NCBI GenBank assembly: GCA_019918135.1
Contig: WBZZ01001049.1
Coordinates: forward strand, 1 to 37,500
Length of the DNA stretch: 37,500 bases
Source of the DNA: Paulinella micropora
Lineage: Eukaryota; Cercozoa; Imbricatea; Euglyphida; Paulinellidae
Direction: 5' to 3'
Shown here piece by piece: positions 7,501 through 16,085 of the stretch (positions within the stretch are counted from its first letter, which is position 1; each line of letters opens with the position of its first letter). A program made the position numbers and the translations under genes. The notes beneath the pieces were generated by a model. That model was not told the origin of the DNA. It was given only the letters and a program-made list of their open reading frames with translations, and ran no database searches.

Positions 7501-9492
7501 GGTGCGTTTAATTCCGGCACGACCACACAGGGCATCCCGGGCGAGTGGGTCCAGGTACGGTCCGCCAGCGGCTCCGCCGTCACGCTGAACGGCTTCAGGT
7601 GGCAACCGCAAACTAATGCCGGGGACTATTATTCTTCGCCAAAGGAGTTGACGGTGCTTGGGTCTACCGAGAACAGCGACAGTCCCGGCAGCTGGACGGT
7701 GCTGTACGAAACCAGACAGGGTACCTCGGAGCCCTTCTTCGGCGCTGGCATTGCCTTTACCCTGATGCTCAACCAGACGGGCGCCTTCCGGGTGTACCGC
7801 TGGGTCCTCAGGTCCCTGTATGTCAACCTCGCCAGGAATGCCGATCTCGGAGAACTCTATCTGTACGTCGGCCTGGCGGACCGACACGCGCTACGCTTCA
7901 CGCCCGAGGCCTGTTCGCGGCCCCCGCTCTTTGCAGTGTTCAACCGCCGGTACCTGTTGTACAAGCCGGATCCTAGGTTTGCCCTGATCAACGGCTGGTC
8001 AGACCAATGGAACAACACGTGGGCCGCGACGGCAAACTCTGCGCGCTACAAGGTGTGGCTGCACCGTCTTGCCGAGCTGACAGATCTCACACAGGCGCAG
8101 TGGAGCTTTACGGCCACCGGCAACAATTGGACCGTCAAAAGCAACTTTCCCAACGCGTTATCCCCCGGCGGCGGCTACCTCAACGCGCAGGATAACCTGC
8201 TCAGCGTCTACGGCGGCAGCGATGCAGCGTCCGTGGGTGGGTTGGGCCTGGGCCTGCCGCCGGCTCTTGCCACAGATTTTGTGCAGCTCAGCACCGGCGG
8301 GTTTTGCGTGCACGCCACGAACGGCGCGGATCCCCCCCCGCTCTCCCTGTCTACCACCTGCACGCAGAACGCTAACAACCTGTTGGCCCTTTCCGGCGGC
8401 AGGCTCCGTGTGCCGTTCCGAGGGCCCGGCGACTACTGCCTGGCCAACGACTACGCGCCCTGCAGCGGCGACTGCGGCCAGCAACAGCTGGCCTCGTACT
8501 TGGTCTCCTGCGACAGCGTCAGCCTCCGGCCAGACGCCCTGCGCTGGCAGGTCGAGAGCCCCACCCAGCTGCTGCATGTGTGGTCTGGCCGGCGCGCTTA
8601 CCTAAGCACGACGGCCAACAGCCTGCTCGTGTCGTGGTCTAGCGCCTCTATCCTCACGGTGACGTACCCGATCGTACAGTCTTCGCCCTTCCAGCTGTAC
8701 AGGCTGACGGACAACTTCTGTGCGGGCCCGCTCCCGGGCGCAAGGTTCGTGAATGGCGGCGAGGTGGCGCTGCTGTTCAGCCCCGAGGCGTGCTGGCAGC
8801 CCGCGCCTTTCGTCTGGGAAGGGGGGCGCATCCTGTACGTACCCCGCCGGGACTGGGGGCTGAGCCTTTATGGCCCGACCGGCTGGACCAGCTGGGCTGG
8901 CGGCACGCGCTACGCGGCCATGCTGCGCCAGGTCTCGACGCTGACGGACACGTCGCAGCTCTGGACCTACAACGCCACCGCGCAGACGCTCCGAAGCGAC
9001 TCGAGCACGTGGTATATGAACACCGAAGACAGCCAGCTGGGTCTGTACTCAAACGTGACTACCATTGGCGTCGGTTCCGGGCCCGTGATGTTCAGCCGCT
9101 GGGACCCGCCGAATGCGATAGCCTTCCAGCTAACCAGCAACAACCTGTGCATGACGGCCAACACCGACGGTGCAGTGACTGCGTCCGCCTGTTCCTTGCT
9201 CGGAGCCAACGTGCTGTGGAAAGCAAGCTCTGGGCGAAGCCTCCTTCGGTTCCCGCTGCTAGGCGACGGGGGCTACTGTCTGTACAACACGTATCCCGGC
9301 AGTGGCGGGGAAGTAGCTTCGACTATAGTCCGGTGCAGCGCCAACAATTTGATGCCGTCTCGCATGACCTGGCACTTTACTGGTTTCACTATCCTGAAGC
9401 ATAGTGCTACGTTGGCAGCGTCTTGGTACGATAATACTCCAAGGCATACTGTTGGGTCCTACCTACCCACGGTAACGACTATTTTTGTGTAG
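4513..9492 (+). CDS. Large secreted-type modular protein, N-terminally truncated paralog (Ser/Thr/Pro tract, cbEGF, discoidin-like)
   Basis: 1659 residues from the first ATG in frame (4513). No signal peptide is visible, unlike the paralog at 11148, so the 5' end is probably missing or lies in an unrecognised exon. Order: SVTPTx repeats (1-213); a calcium-binding EGF domain (214-252) starting DIDEC, with six Cys and a CTNTYGSYTCTC hydroxylation-type motif; a beta-sandwich-like region (about 253-430) resembling carbohydrate-binding folds; Cys/Trp-rich module A (about 436-735); the start of module B (about 744-757); two discoidin/F5-8-type-C-like domains (about 758-1120, each with GIPGEWVQ and YRVYRW/FRVYRW); the rest of module B (about 1122-1390); module C (about 1393-1659). 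The modules carry YCLYN and QxW-like patterns reminiscent of beta-trefoil lectins, which is only an analogy. Many NxT/NxS sites suggest glycosylation. There is no C-terminal membrane anchor. Adhesion or glycan binding is inferred. Confidence 0.8.
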   Translation: MSPSLTASATASATASATRTGSPTLSVTPTASVTPTLSVTPTISVTSSVSVTSTRTASVTSSVSVTATSTVSVTPSTSVTPTTSATRSVTATVTASVTPTISVTPSTSVTPTTSATRSATATVTASVTPTVSVTPSVSATATATTSVTPSISVTPSISVTRSPTLSVTPSSTLSVTPTISVTPSATPSRTPTVSVTATISVTPTTSATPTRSPDIDECALGLCPWGDCTNTYGSYTCTCWPQSFSPYTGGGCVRDYVLPELSFGDYWLSNSSSGTATSSGGTDATYGKFVALSAPTAANWVRVVRAFPQSLVLKKGLTYALEVSGARTDTNAGTLVVSVGLGAGTPQVISQAALSSFTTLNVLAKQVLPRYTPPTADIAFDKLYLELQASASNSGIRLFRFRLNNTGACQSVTACTGGQACVLPDNQDAYSCVTPFHVFRPSDKFCAEPLTEAVFEAGFSVQLQLSPEACARDPPFVFSGGQLVYVPNASWALTNDWSNAWTNTWAAGTSTTRFAAQLRLISEVAAVSQQWTWDASAGRLQSQNAHASYPGGGFLNTDDNRLSVYGVASAANASTVGLGTGFVFNFTLLQLNDAGTTCLNVKDGVDISGYPYRPLGLVGGSCTQSINNMLSYSCYGNSTLRFAYVGDGGWCLYNGYDPSCGVCGGANVASTLVRCNSVSLKPTNLQWRVSSTTVWVVEANGPTGSLRASYVNANGHYVHWTNSATSNVGVFLDSDTPSPPRAGFHLYRPSDGYCAEPVALNSGTWLLASPSFPLYTSSNTQHSGAWSLSGSSVLASDYDLWKAFDASSGNGWVSQASAYQGPGGTYQAAISTAGIPGEWVQIRRVAAPALTLYSFVYTTRSFGNSWNAYPRRLAVLGSVENSDTPTSWTVLYRSIGDEPAWTLDTRTFALQSTGAYRVYRWVFESVYTTANGLTYAEIGELSPRFSVAVGTSGHLTWQIHRSSYAYTQNGDYEVGKAFDNEPDSAWSSSANYIAGTGAFNSGTTTQGIPGEWVQVRSASGSAVTLNGFRWQPQTNAGDYYSSPKELTVLGSTENSDSPGSWTVLYETRQGTSEPFFGAGIAFTLMLNQTGAFRVYRWVLRSLYVNLARNADLGELYLYVGLADRHALRFTPEACSRPPLFAVFNRRYLLYKPDPRFALINGWSDQWNNTWAATANSARYKVWLHRLAELTDLTQAQWSFTATGNNWTVKSNFPNALSPGGGYLNAQDNLLSVYGGSDAASVGGLGLGLPPALATDFVQLSTGGFCVHATNGADPPPLSLSTTCTQNANNLLALSGGRLRVPFRGPGDYCLANDYAPCSGDCGQQQLASYLVSCDSVSLRPDALRWQVESPTQLLHVWSGRRAYLSTTANSLLVSWSSASILTVTYPIVQSSPFQLYRLTDNFCAGPLPGARFVNGGEVALLFSPEACWQPAPFVWEGGRILYVPRRDWGLSLYGPTGWTSWAGGTRYAAMLRQVSTLTDTSQLWTYNATAQTLRSDSSTWYMNTEDSQLGLYSNVTTIGVGSGPVMFSRWDPPNAIAFQLTSNNLCMTANTDGAVTASACSLLGANVLWKASSGRSLLRFPLLGDGGYCLYNTYPGSGGEVASTIVRCSANNLMPSRMTWHFTGFTILKHSATLAASWYDNTPRHTVGSYLPTVTTIFV
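4516..5151 (+). repeat. 18-bp-period Ser-Val-Thr-Pro coding repeat, first paralog
   Basis: About 205 residues of SVTPTx units, with variants SATP and SVTS. The nucleotide unit is built on GTGACGCCCACC and has an 18-bp period. The tract is open in several frames on both strands, which produces long artificial ORFs. It is probably an extended, O-glycosylated stalk. It is about half the length of the tract in the downstream paralog. Confidence 0.85.
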
Positions 9493-10122
9493 CCCGAGCA
9501 TACACACACACACACAAAAGAAAGAGCAATGCATTTCAAAGAAACCGGACCCCAGCTTCGAATTTGAAAGAGAGGCACTTTGCTACGAAGGGAGGAAAGG
9601 CGAAACATGTACGTTGAGCGTTCAACTGACACAAAAAGCCCCCCCCCCTTTTCCCCACCTTCTCCCCCATCCACGACATGCATACGCCATTCTCTCTCCC
9701 CCTCCTGCAAATAATTCGTGCACTCAACGGGGGAGGGGAGGAGAGGGTTCGGGGGGGGGAGGTTTAGGTGGTATGAATATACCATACCTTGGACCCAAGC
9801 GCAGAAAACTCCTTTTTTCTGTTTTTTGGTACAAGTGATGGAGTCCCTGGCCAATGATTTTCAAAACCCTTGAGCTTTTCAATTCCTGCTCCCTTACTCC
9901 TCCCCTCTTATTTGCCTCTTCATTGGACACAAAAAAGAAGATTGCGCGCGCCGGCCTCGCCGGCATGTCTACCCGCCCTAGAATTACTTCTCCCCTCTTC
10001 GTTCCCACCGCGTCTTTTTCCCTGGGTCTTTACACAGCAAAAATAGTTTGGAGGGTAGGTGGAGTAGAAAATCAGCAATCTTAATTGGTCGCCCCCCAAG
10101 GGTCTTTTGCTTTGTTTCGGTA
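9493..10122. other. 3' flank of the first paralog, non-coding
   Basis: It contains a short (CA)n run (about 9500-9516), C-tracts near 9640 and G-tracts near 9730-9765. No ORF has a credible composition, and no canonical AATAAA lies close behind the stop at 9492. The nearest plus-strand signal is at 10618. Confidence 0.4.
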
Positions 10123-10506
10123 CTAAGCGCAGCAGTCGAGCCAGCCCGAGGTCCAGGCGAAGTCCACCATTTCCTGGCGCTGCGCCGCGGAGTTCCGCCA
10201 ATAAGCTTCAACCGAATAGTTAGGTTGCCGTGGCATAGCCAGCACGCGCACACCCTCTTGGCACAAGCCCTGGTACCCGGCCTGGCAGCCGCGGGGCACG
10301 TACACTGTCTTGGTCACCACAGGATCCAACAGCGCAAACATGAGCGCGGATGCCGTGCTCTGCGCCATAGCCCACGCCCGGGCGCACCTGAAGCGCTGCA
10401 GCTGCGCCCCGTAGTCGGCGTCCACGTCCAAGTAGAAAGCGTGCGCGGATCCCGGGCGCAGCAGCCTGGGCAGAAGCGCGTGTTTTTTGTCTCGGGCATG
10501 AATAGA
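10123..10506 (-). CDS. Possible terminal exon or gene fragment, unknown
   Basis: The minus strand carries about 127 codons of mixed, protein-like composition (for example FYLDVDADYGAQL, then DPVVTKTVYVPRGC) ending SGWLDCCA and a stop. The frame runs slightly further upstream into AT-rich DNA. A CAG at about 10507 could be a 3' splice site, in which case this is a last exon, but I could not find the exon before it. The overlapping plus-strand ORF has a poorer composition. I recognise no family. It could also be a degraded gene fragment left between the two paralogs. Confidence 0.4.
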   Translation of the reverse strand, partial: SIHARDKKHALLPRLLRPGSAHAFYLDVDADYGAQLQRFRCARAWAMAQSTASALMFALLDPVVTKTVYVPRGCQAGYQGLCQEGVRVLAMPRQPNYSVEAYWRNSAAQRQEMVDFAWTSGWLDCCA

Positions 10507-11147
10507 CTGGATGATCACAGGTAAAAAGTGTGACTTAATGTAAATCACACCAGCCGGGTGGCCTAGTAGAAGAAGATGTTAATAACCCCCGATACCATTT
10601 TTTATGCAAACACCTTTAATAAAGCTTGGGGAGATGCATAACGTTCGCCAAAAGAGCTAGCTTTCCGCTCGCGTCAGCTGGCAGTTATACTAGCTTACAG
10701 GCACCGTGAGGGTTGTGCGTGAACGACCAGCGCGTCAGCACTAGCGCTCAAGTGTCTCCTAGGCTAGTGTCTACCCGGTGTCGCTGCCGCCGCCGCCTGC
10801 CCCGTCGTCGGGGGGCTGCCGTCGTCCGGCCGGTGGTCTTCGCAGACGAGGGTCAGCGAGTCGCCCACGACGACCGCCCTCCAAGCCACGGACTAAAGCG
10901 TCGTCCTGACTCAGTAAAACCCGAGCCCACGCAGCACGCACCACTACGCCCCCCCGCCTCCGCTTGGCCTCTCCCCCCCTCCCCTCCCCTCGGGGGAGGG
11001 CGTCTCTCTTTCCCTCCTTCCCTCCGCCGGCCGAGGGCGCGGTTATGCGTACCAGGCTCTAGGGCTTCCCCCCCCTCTCTTAAACTCTGCCCAAGCAACC
11101 GGGGAGGAGCCCTAGCTTTTCGTCTGGTGCCAGCTTAGCGGCCCGCC
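10507..11147. other. Upstream region of the second paralog
   Basis: AT-richer DNA to about 10700, then GC-rich DNA with CCGCCG and CCCTCC-type tracts leading to the start codon at 11148. It presumably holds the promoter and 5' leader. No TATA box or clear regulatory motif was recognised. Confidence 0.35.
10618..10623 (+). terminator. AATAAA poly(A) signal
   Basis: AATAAA within CTTTAATAAAGC. It is the first canonical plus-strand signal after the gene ending at 9492, but 1.1 kb away, so ownership is uncertain. The flanking sequence is nearly palindromic and also gives ATTAAA on the minus strand. Confidence 0.35.
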
Positions 11148-14100
11148 ATGCACCTAGCGCTGCTGTTGGCCGCCTGCTTCTGGCCCTCCGCCCGGCCTTA
11201 CTGCGCCTACGAGTGGCGCGAGCGGCGGCCATCAGACTTGGTCCTGGACCTCTGGGTGCCGGCGGGCGGGGACGCCTGGACGCTGCCGGCGGGGGGTGCC
11301 GTCTACGGCAACGGCACGGCCGCCCGCCGCCGGCGCCTAGCGCAGGGGAGCGGCTCTCTCTTCTGGGTGTTCTGGGGCGACGGCACGCCCGTCCAGCGCT
11401 GCAGCGACGCCGAGCCGTGCACGCACTCGTTCGCGGTGGCCAGCCTAGTCACGGTGATCGTGGACGGGCCCGTCGTAGACTGGGCCATGACGCCGGCCTG
11501 GCGCAAGGGGCTGACGAGTTTCGTCGAGCTGCGGCGCATCCACCAGTGGGGTGGGCTGCAGCTGGCCCCCAGCACGGGGTACCACTTCTACGGCGAGGAG
11601 TCGCTCGTGTCGCTGCCACCCCTCGCGGACCTCGACACGTCGCATGTCAGCAACCTGGCCTTTAGCTTTGCCCGCCTGTCGGCGAACGCGTGCTTCGACA
11701 TGTCGGGCCTGCGGACCGACTCGGCCGAGACGCTGCGCGCGGCGTTCGCGAACTCGCCGTGCCTCAGGTTTGCCGACACCAGCGCTTGGGACCTATCGCA
11801 AGTGCGGGACGTGTCGTTTATGTTCGCCGGCACGGGTGCGGCGTCGATCGGCGGGCTGGAAACGTGGAACGTATCGCGCGTCGTGAACGCCACTGGCATG
11901 TTCGCGGACGCCGCTGCGCTGCAGGCCGACCTGTCGCGCTGGGCGCTGGACAGCCTGCAGGACGCCACCAGCATGCTGGCGGGCGCGCCGCTACTGGCGC
12001 GGAATTTCAGCGGCTGGGCCGTGAACTGGACGCAGCAGACGTGCCTGCAGCTAGTGGAGTCGGCGCAGCTCATGAACTGGCAGGCGCCGCTGGCGTGCCA
12101 GGCCTGGCTGCCCTCCGAGACGCCGTCGCAATCGGTCACCCCTACCCGGACGCCCAGCGGCTCGGTCACGCCCAGCGGCTCGGCGACGCCCAGCGGCTCC
12201 GCGACGCCCACCACGTCAGTGACGCCCACCAGCTCCGTGACACCCTCCGTGACGCCCACCACGTCAGTGACGCCCACCGTGACGCCGACCGTGTCAATGA
12301 CGCCCGCACCTTCGCAATCGCCCGGCGCCTCGACTACCTCAACCGCGTCACCTTCGCTGACTGCCTCGGTGACGCGCACCAGCTCCCCAACCTTGTCGGT
12401 GACGCCCAGCACCTCAGTGACGCCGGCGGTTTCTGTGACGCCCACCACCTCGGTGACGCCGACCGTTTCCGTGACACCCTCCAGCACATCCACTCTGTCC
12501 GTGACGCCCACGACCTCGGTGACGCCCGCACCTTCGCAATCGCCCGGCGCCTCGACCACCTCCACCGCGTCACCTTCGCTGACGGCCTCGGCGACGCGCA
12601 CCAGCTCCCCGACCTTGTCGGTGACGCCGACGGTTTCTGTGACACCGACGGTTTCTGTGACGCCCACCACCTCGGTGACGCCGACCACCTCGGTGACGCC
12701 GTCCGCGACGCCGACCGTGTCTGTGACGTCCACCACCTCGGTGACGCCGACCCTTTCCGTGACACCCTCCCGTACGCCCACTCTTTCCGTGACACCGACC
12801 GCTTCAGTCACGCCCACCACCTCGGGGACGCCGACCCTTTCCGTGACACCTTCTCGTACGCCCACAATTTCCGTGACGCCGTCCGCGACGCCGTCCGCGA
12901 CAACGACCGCGACACCGACCGTTTCAGTCACGCCCACCACCTCAGCGACGCCGACCCTTTCCGTGACACCCTCCCGTACGCCCACTCTTTCCGTGACACC
13001 GTCCGCGACACCGACCGTGACACCGACAGTTTCAGTCACACCGTCCGTGACGCCCACGCGATCTGTGACGCCGACCCTTTCAGTGACGTCGTCAGTGTCA
13101 CAGTCAATGACGCGGTCCGTAACGCCCACGATCTCTGTGACGCCGTCCACGACGCCTACGATCTCTGTGACGCCGTCAGTCACGCCGTCCGCGACGCCCA
13201 CGATCTCTGTGACGCCTTCCAAGACGCCCACGATCTCTGTGACGCCTTCCAAGACGCCTACGATATCCGTGACACCGACACGCTCGCCCGACATCGACGA
13301 GTGCGCGCTCGGGTTGTGCCCGTGGGGTGATTGCACCAACACCTACGGGAGCTACACCTGCACTTGCTGGCCGCAATCCTTTCCGCCGTACACCGGCAGC
13401 GGCTGTGCGCGCGACTACGTCTTGCCCGAGTTCAGCGTTGGCGACTACTGGCTCACCAGCGTTCTCTTTGGTACCGCAGCTCTTAGCCTGGGTACCGACG
13501 CCACCTACGGCAAATATGTAGAGCTTATAGCACCTAGTTCCACCAATCCTCCCGATTATGCCAGGGTGGTACACACGTTTCCGCAGAACTTGGTGCTCAA
13601 GAAAGGGCTAACGTATGCTCTCGAGGTGAGCGGAATGAGGACTGGTACGAGCGCGGGCACGCTAGCGGTGTCTGTCGGCCTCGGCGCCGGCACCCCGCAG
13701 GTGATTTCGCAGGCCGCCCTATCCAGCTTCACTACCCTTAACGTGCTGACCAAGCAAGTGTTGCCTAGGTACACGCCCCCGACCGCCGACATCACCTTCA
13801 ACAAGCTCTACGTGGAGCTGCAGGCGTCCGCCTCCAGCTCGGCGGTGAGGCTGTTCCGCTTCCGGCTCAACAACACCGGCGCGTGCCAGAGCGTGACCGC
13901 GTGTACGGGTGGCCAGGCCTGCGTGCTGCCCGACAACCAGGACGCCTACAGCTGCGTCACGCCCTTCCACGTGTTCCGGCCGTCGGACAATTTCTGCGCC
14001 GAGCCGCTGACCGAGGCAGTCTTCGACGCGGGCTTTGGCGTCCAGCTGCAACTGAGCCCCGAGGCCTGCGGCCGGGAACCGCCTTTTGTGTTCAGCGGCG

Positions 14101-16085
14101 GCCAGCTGGTGTACGTCCCGAACGCCAGCTGGGCGCTCACCAACGACTGGTCCAACGCATGGACCAACACGTGGGCCGCAGGCACATCGACCACGCGTTT
14201 TGCGGCGCAGCTGCGCCTCATCTCCGAGGTTGCCGCCGTCTCACAGCAGTGGACCTGGGACGCGAGCACCGGGCGCCTGCAGTCCCAGAACGCGCACGCC
14301 TCGTACCCCGGCGGCGGCTTCCTGAACACCGACGACAACAGGCTCAGCGTCTACGGCGTGGCGTCGGCCGCCAACGCGAGCGCCGTGGGCCTGGGCACGG
14401 GCTTCGTGTTTAATTTCACGCTGCTGCAGCTCAACGACGCCGGCACGACCTGCCTCAACGTCAAGGACAGTGTCGACATCAGTGGTTACCCGTACCGGCC
14501 GCTCGGCCTGGTAGGGGGCAGCTGCACGCAGTCCATTAATAACATGCTCAGCTACTCAGGCTATGGCAACAGCACGTTGCGGTTCGCGTACGTAGGCGAC
14601 GGCGGCTGGTGCCTGTACAACGGCTACGACCCTAGCTGCGGCGTGTGCGGCGGGGCCAACGTGGCCTCGACGCTAGTCAGGTGCAACTCCGTCAGCCTCA
14701 AGCCGACGAATCTGCAGTGGCGCGTATCGTCGACCACCGTGTGGGTCGTGGAGGCCAACGGGCCGACGGGCTCCTTGCGCGCTAGCTACGTCAACGCCAA
14801 CGGCCACTACGTCCACTGGACCAACAGCGCCACCAGCAACGTCGGCGTCTTTCTAGACGACGTACAACCCCGGCGCGCCGGGTTCGACCTGTACCGGCTC
14901 TCGGATGGCTACTGCGCCGAGCCGATGCCAAGCTTTTTTAGTTCGGCGACGGTAAGCAGTCTGCGCTTCACGCCCGAGGCCTGCTCCCGTCCCCCGCTCT
15001 TTGTCGTGTTCAACCGCCAGTACCTGTTGTACAAGCCGGACCCTAGGTGGGCCCTGACCAACAATTGGTCTAACACCTGGAACAACACGTGGGCCGCAAC
15101 GGCAAACTCTACGCGCTACAATGTGCTGCTGCGCCGTCTTTCCGAGCTGACAGATCTTACGCAGGCGCAGTGGAGCTTAACGGCCAGCGGCAGCAATTGG
15201 ACCGTCAAGAGCAACTTTCCCAGCGCCTTGTTTCCCGGCGGGGGCTACCTCAACGCCCAGGACAACCTGCTTAGCGTCTACGGCGGCAACGACGCGACTG
15301 CCGTGGGTGGGCTGGGCCTGGGCCTACAACCGGCTTTGGCCACGGCTTTTGTGCAGCTCGGCGACGGTGGATCTTGCGTGCACGCCGCGAACGGCACGGA
15401 CCCCCCCACGCTCTCCCTGTCTACTACCTGCACGCAGAACGCTAATAACTTGTTGGCCCTCTCCGGCGGCAGGCTTCGTCTGTCATTCCGGGGGCCCGGC
15501 GACTACTGCCTGGCCAACAACTACGCGCCCTGCAGCGGCGACTGCGGCCAACAACAGCTGGCGTCGTACTTGGTCTCCTGCGACAGCGTCAGCCTCCGGC
15601 CGGACGCCCTGCGCTGGCAGGTCGAGAGCCCCACCCAGCTCCTGCACGTGTGGTCCGGCCGGCGCGCTTACCTGAACACGAGGGCCAACGGCCTGCTCGT
15701 GTCGTGGTCGAGCGCCGCTACCCTCACGGTAACGTACCCGGCCGCACAGTTCTCGCTCTTCCATTTGTACAGGCTGTCGGACAACTTCTGTGCGGGCCCG
15801 CCCTCGGGCGCGAGCTTCGTGAATGGCGGCGCGGTGGCGCTAGTGTTCAGCCCCGAGGCGTGCTGGCAGCCCGCGCCCTTCGTCTGGGACGGCGGGCGCA
15901 TCCTGTACGTGCCCCGCCGGGACTGGACACTGGACTCCTGCTGCGGCGGACCCGCTTGGAACGGGCGCTATGGGGTCATGCTGCGCCAGGTCACGACGCT
16001 GACGAACGCGGTGCAGATGTGGATCTACAACGCGGCCGCGCAGACCATCCGTCCATCTACCGGGAAAGCGAAATGTGGTCGCTGA
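11148..16085 (+). CDS. Large secreted modular protein with PKD-like, DUF285-like, Ser/Thr/Pro, cbEGF and Cys/Trp-rich modules; 3' end lost
   Basis: The ORF is 1645 codons. The ATG has GCC before it and opens a clear signal peptide (residues 1-19). Order: a PKD-like segment (about 70-112; WGDGT then HSF); DUF285/BspA-like repeats (about 160-300; WDLSQVRDVSFMF, then WNVSRVVNATGMF); an SVTPTx tract (325-714); a cbEGF (715-755); a beta-sandwich-like region (about 756-911); modules A (about 940-1240), B (about 1246-1535) and C (from about 1537). Module C stops after about 95 residues at nt ~16053. The last ~11 codons are Gypsy retroelement DNA read out of its own frame. The paralog at 4513 shows about 160 more residues here. 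DUF285 proteins are commonly surface-exposed, and an extracellular adhesive or binding role is inferred. Module B lacks the two discoidin-like domains found in the paralog. Confidence 0.8.
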   Translation: MHLALLLAACFWPSARPYCAYEWRERRPSDLVLDLWVPAGGDAWTLPAGGAVYGNGTAARRRRLAQGSGSLFWVFWGDGTPVQRCSDAEPCTHSFAVASLVTVIVDGPVVDWAMTPAWRKGLTSFVELRRIHQWGGLQLAPSTGYHFYGEESLVSLPPLADLDTSHVSNLAFSFARLSANACFDMSGLRTDSAETLRAAFANSPCLRFADTSAWDLSQVRDVSFMFAGTGAASIGGLETWNVSRVVNATGMFADAAALQADLSRWALDSLQDATSMLAGAPLLARNFSGWAVNWTQQTCLQLVESAQLMNWQAPLACQAWLPSETPSQSVTPTRTPSGSVTPSGSATPSGSATPTTSVTPTSSVTPSVTPTTSVTPTVTPTVSMTPAPSQSPGASTTSTASPSLTASVTRTSSPTLSVTPSTSVTPAVSVTPTTSVTPTVSVTPSSTSTLSVTPTTSVTPAPSQSPGASTTSTASPSLTASATRTSSPTLSVTPTVSVTPTVSVTPTTSVTPTTSVTPSATPTVSVTSTTSVTPTLSVTPSRTPTLSVTPTASVTPTTSGTPTLSVTPSRTPTISVTPSATPSATTTATPTVSVTPTTSATPTLSVTPSRTPTLSVTPSATPTVTPTVSVTPSVTPTRSVTPTLSVTSSVSQSMTRSVTPTISVTPSTTPTISVTPSVTPSATPTISVTPSKTPTISVTPSKTPTISVTPTRSPDIDECALGLCPWGDCTNTYGSYTCTCWPQSFPPYTGSGCARDYVLPEFSVGDYWLTSVLFGTAALSLGTDATYGKYVELIAPSSTNPPDYARVVHTFPQNLVLKKGLTYALEVSGMRTGTSAGTLAVSVGLGAGTPQVISQAALSSFTTLNVLTKQVLPRYTPPTADITFNKLYVELQASASSSAVRLFRFRLNNTGACQSVTACTGGQACVLPDNQDAYSCVTPFHVFRPSDNFCAEPLTEAVFDAGFGVQLQLSPEACGREPPFVFSGGQLVYVPNASWALTNDWSNAWTNTWAAGTSTTRFAAQLRLISEVAAVSQQWTWDASTGRLQSQNAHASYPGGGFLNTDDNRLSVYGVASAANASAVGLGTGFVFNFTLLQLNDAGTTCLNVKDSVDISGYPYRPLGLVGGSCTQSINNMLSYSGYGNSTLRFAYVGDGGWCLYNGYDPSCGVCGGANVASTLVRCNSVSLKPTNLQWRVSSTTVWVVEANGPTGSLRASYVNANGHYVHWTNSATSNVGVFLDDVQPRRAGFDLYRLSDGYCAEPMPSFFSSATVSSLRFTPEACSRPPLFVVFNRQYLLYKPDPRWALTNNWSNTWNNTWAATANSTRYNVLLRRLSELTDLTQAQWSLTASGSNWTVKSNFPSALFPGGGYLNAQDNLLSVYGGNDATAVGGLGLGLQPALATAFVQLGDGGSCVHAANGTDPPTLSLSTTCTQNANNLLALSGGRLRLSFRGPGDYCLANNYAPCSGDCGQQQLASYLVSCDSVSLRPDALRWQVESPTQLLHVWSGRRAYLNTRANGLLVSWSSAATLTVTYPAAQFSLFHLYRLSDNFCAGPPSGASFVNGGAVALVFSPEACWQPAPFVWDGGRILYVPRRDWTLDSCCGGPAWNGRYGVMLRQVTTLTNAVQMWIYNAAAQTIRPSTGKAKCGR
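12120..13289 (+). repeat. 18-bp-period Ser-Val-Thr-Pro coding repeat, second paralog
   Basis: About 390 residues of SVTPTx units. It contains a larger internal duplication: a block beginning APSQSPGASTTSTASPSLTA occurs at about 12304 and again at about 12528. The upstream paralog's homology starts inside the equivalent block. The minus strand and other frames are open across the tract because of the repeat, not because they code. Confidence 0.85.

Noticed and set aside
11588..13342. 584-codon minus-strand ORF opposite the second Ser/Thr/Pro tract
   Set aside because: It is the reverse translation (VGVTE repeats) of an 18-bp stop-free coding repeat; the plus strand has the signal peptide, EGF and paralog conservation.
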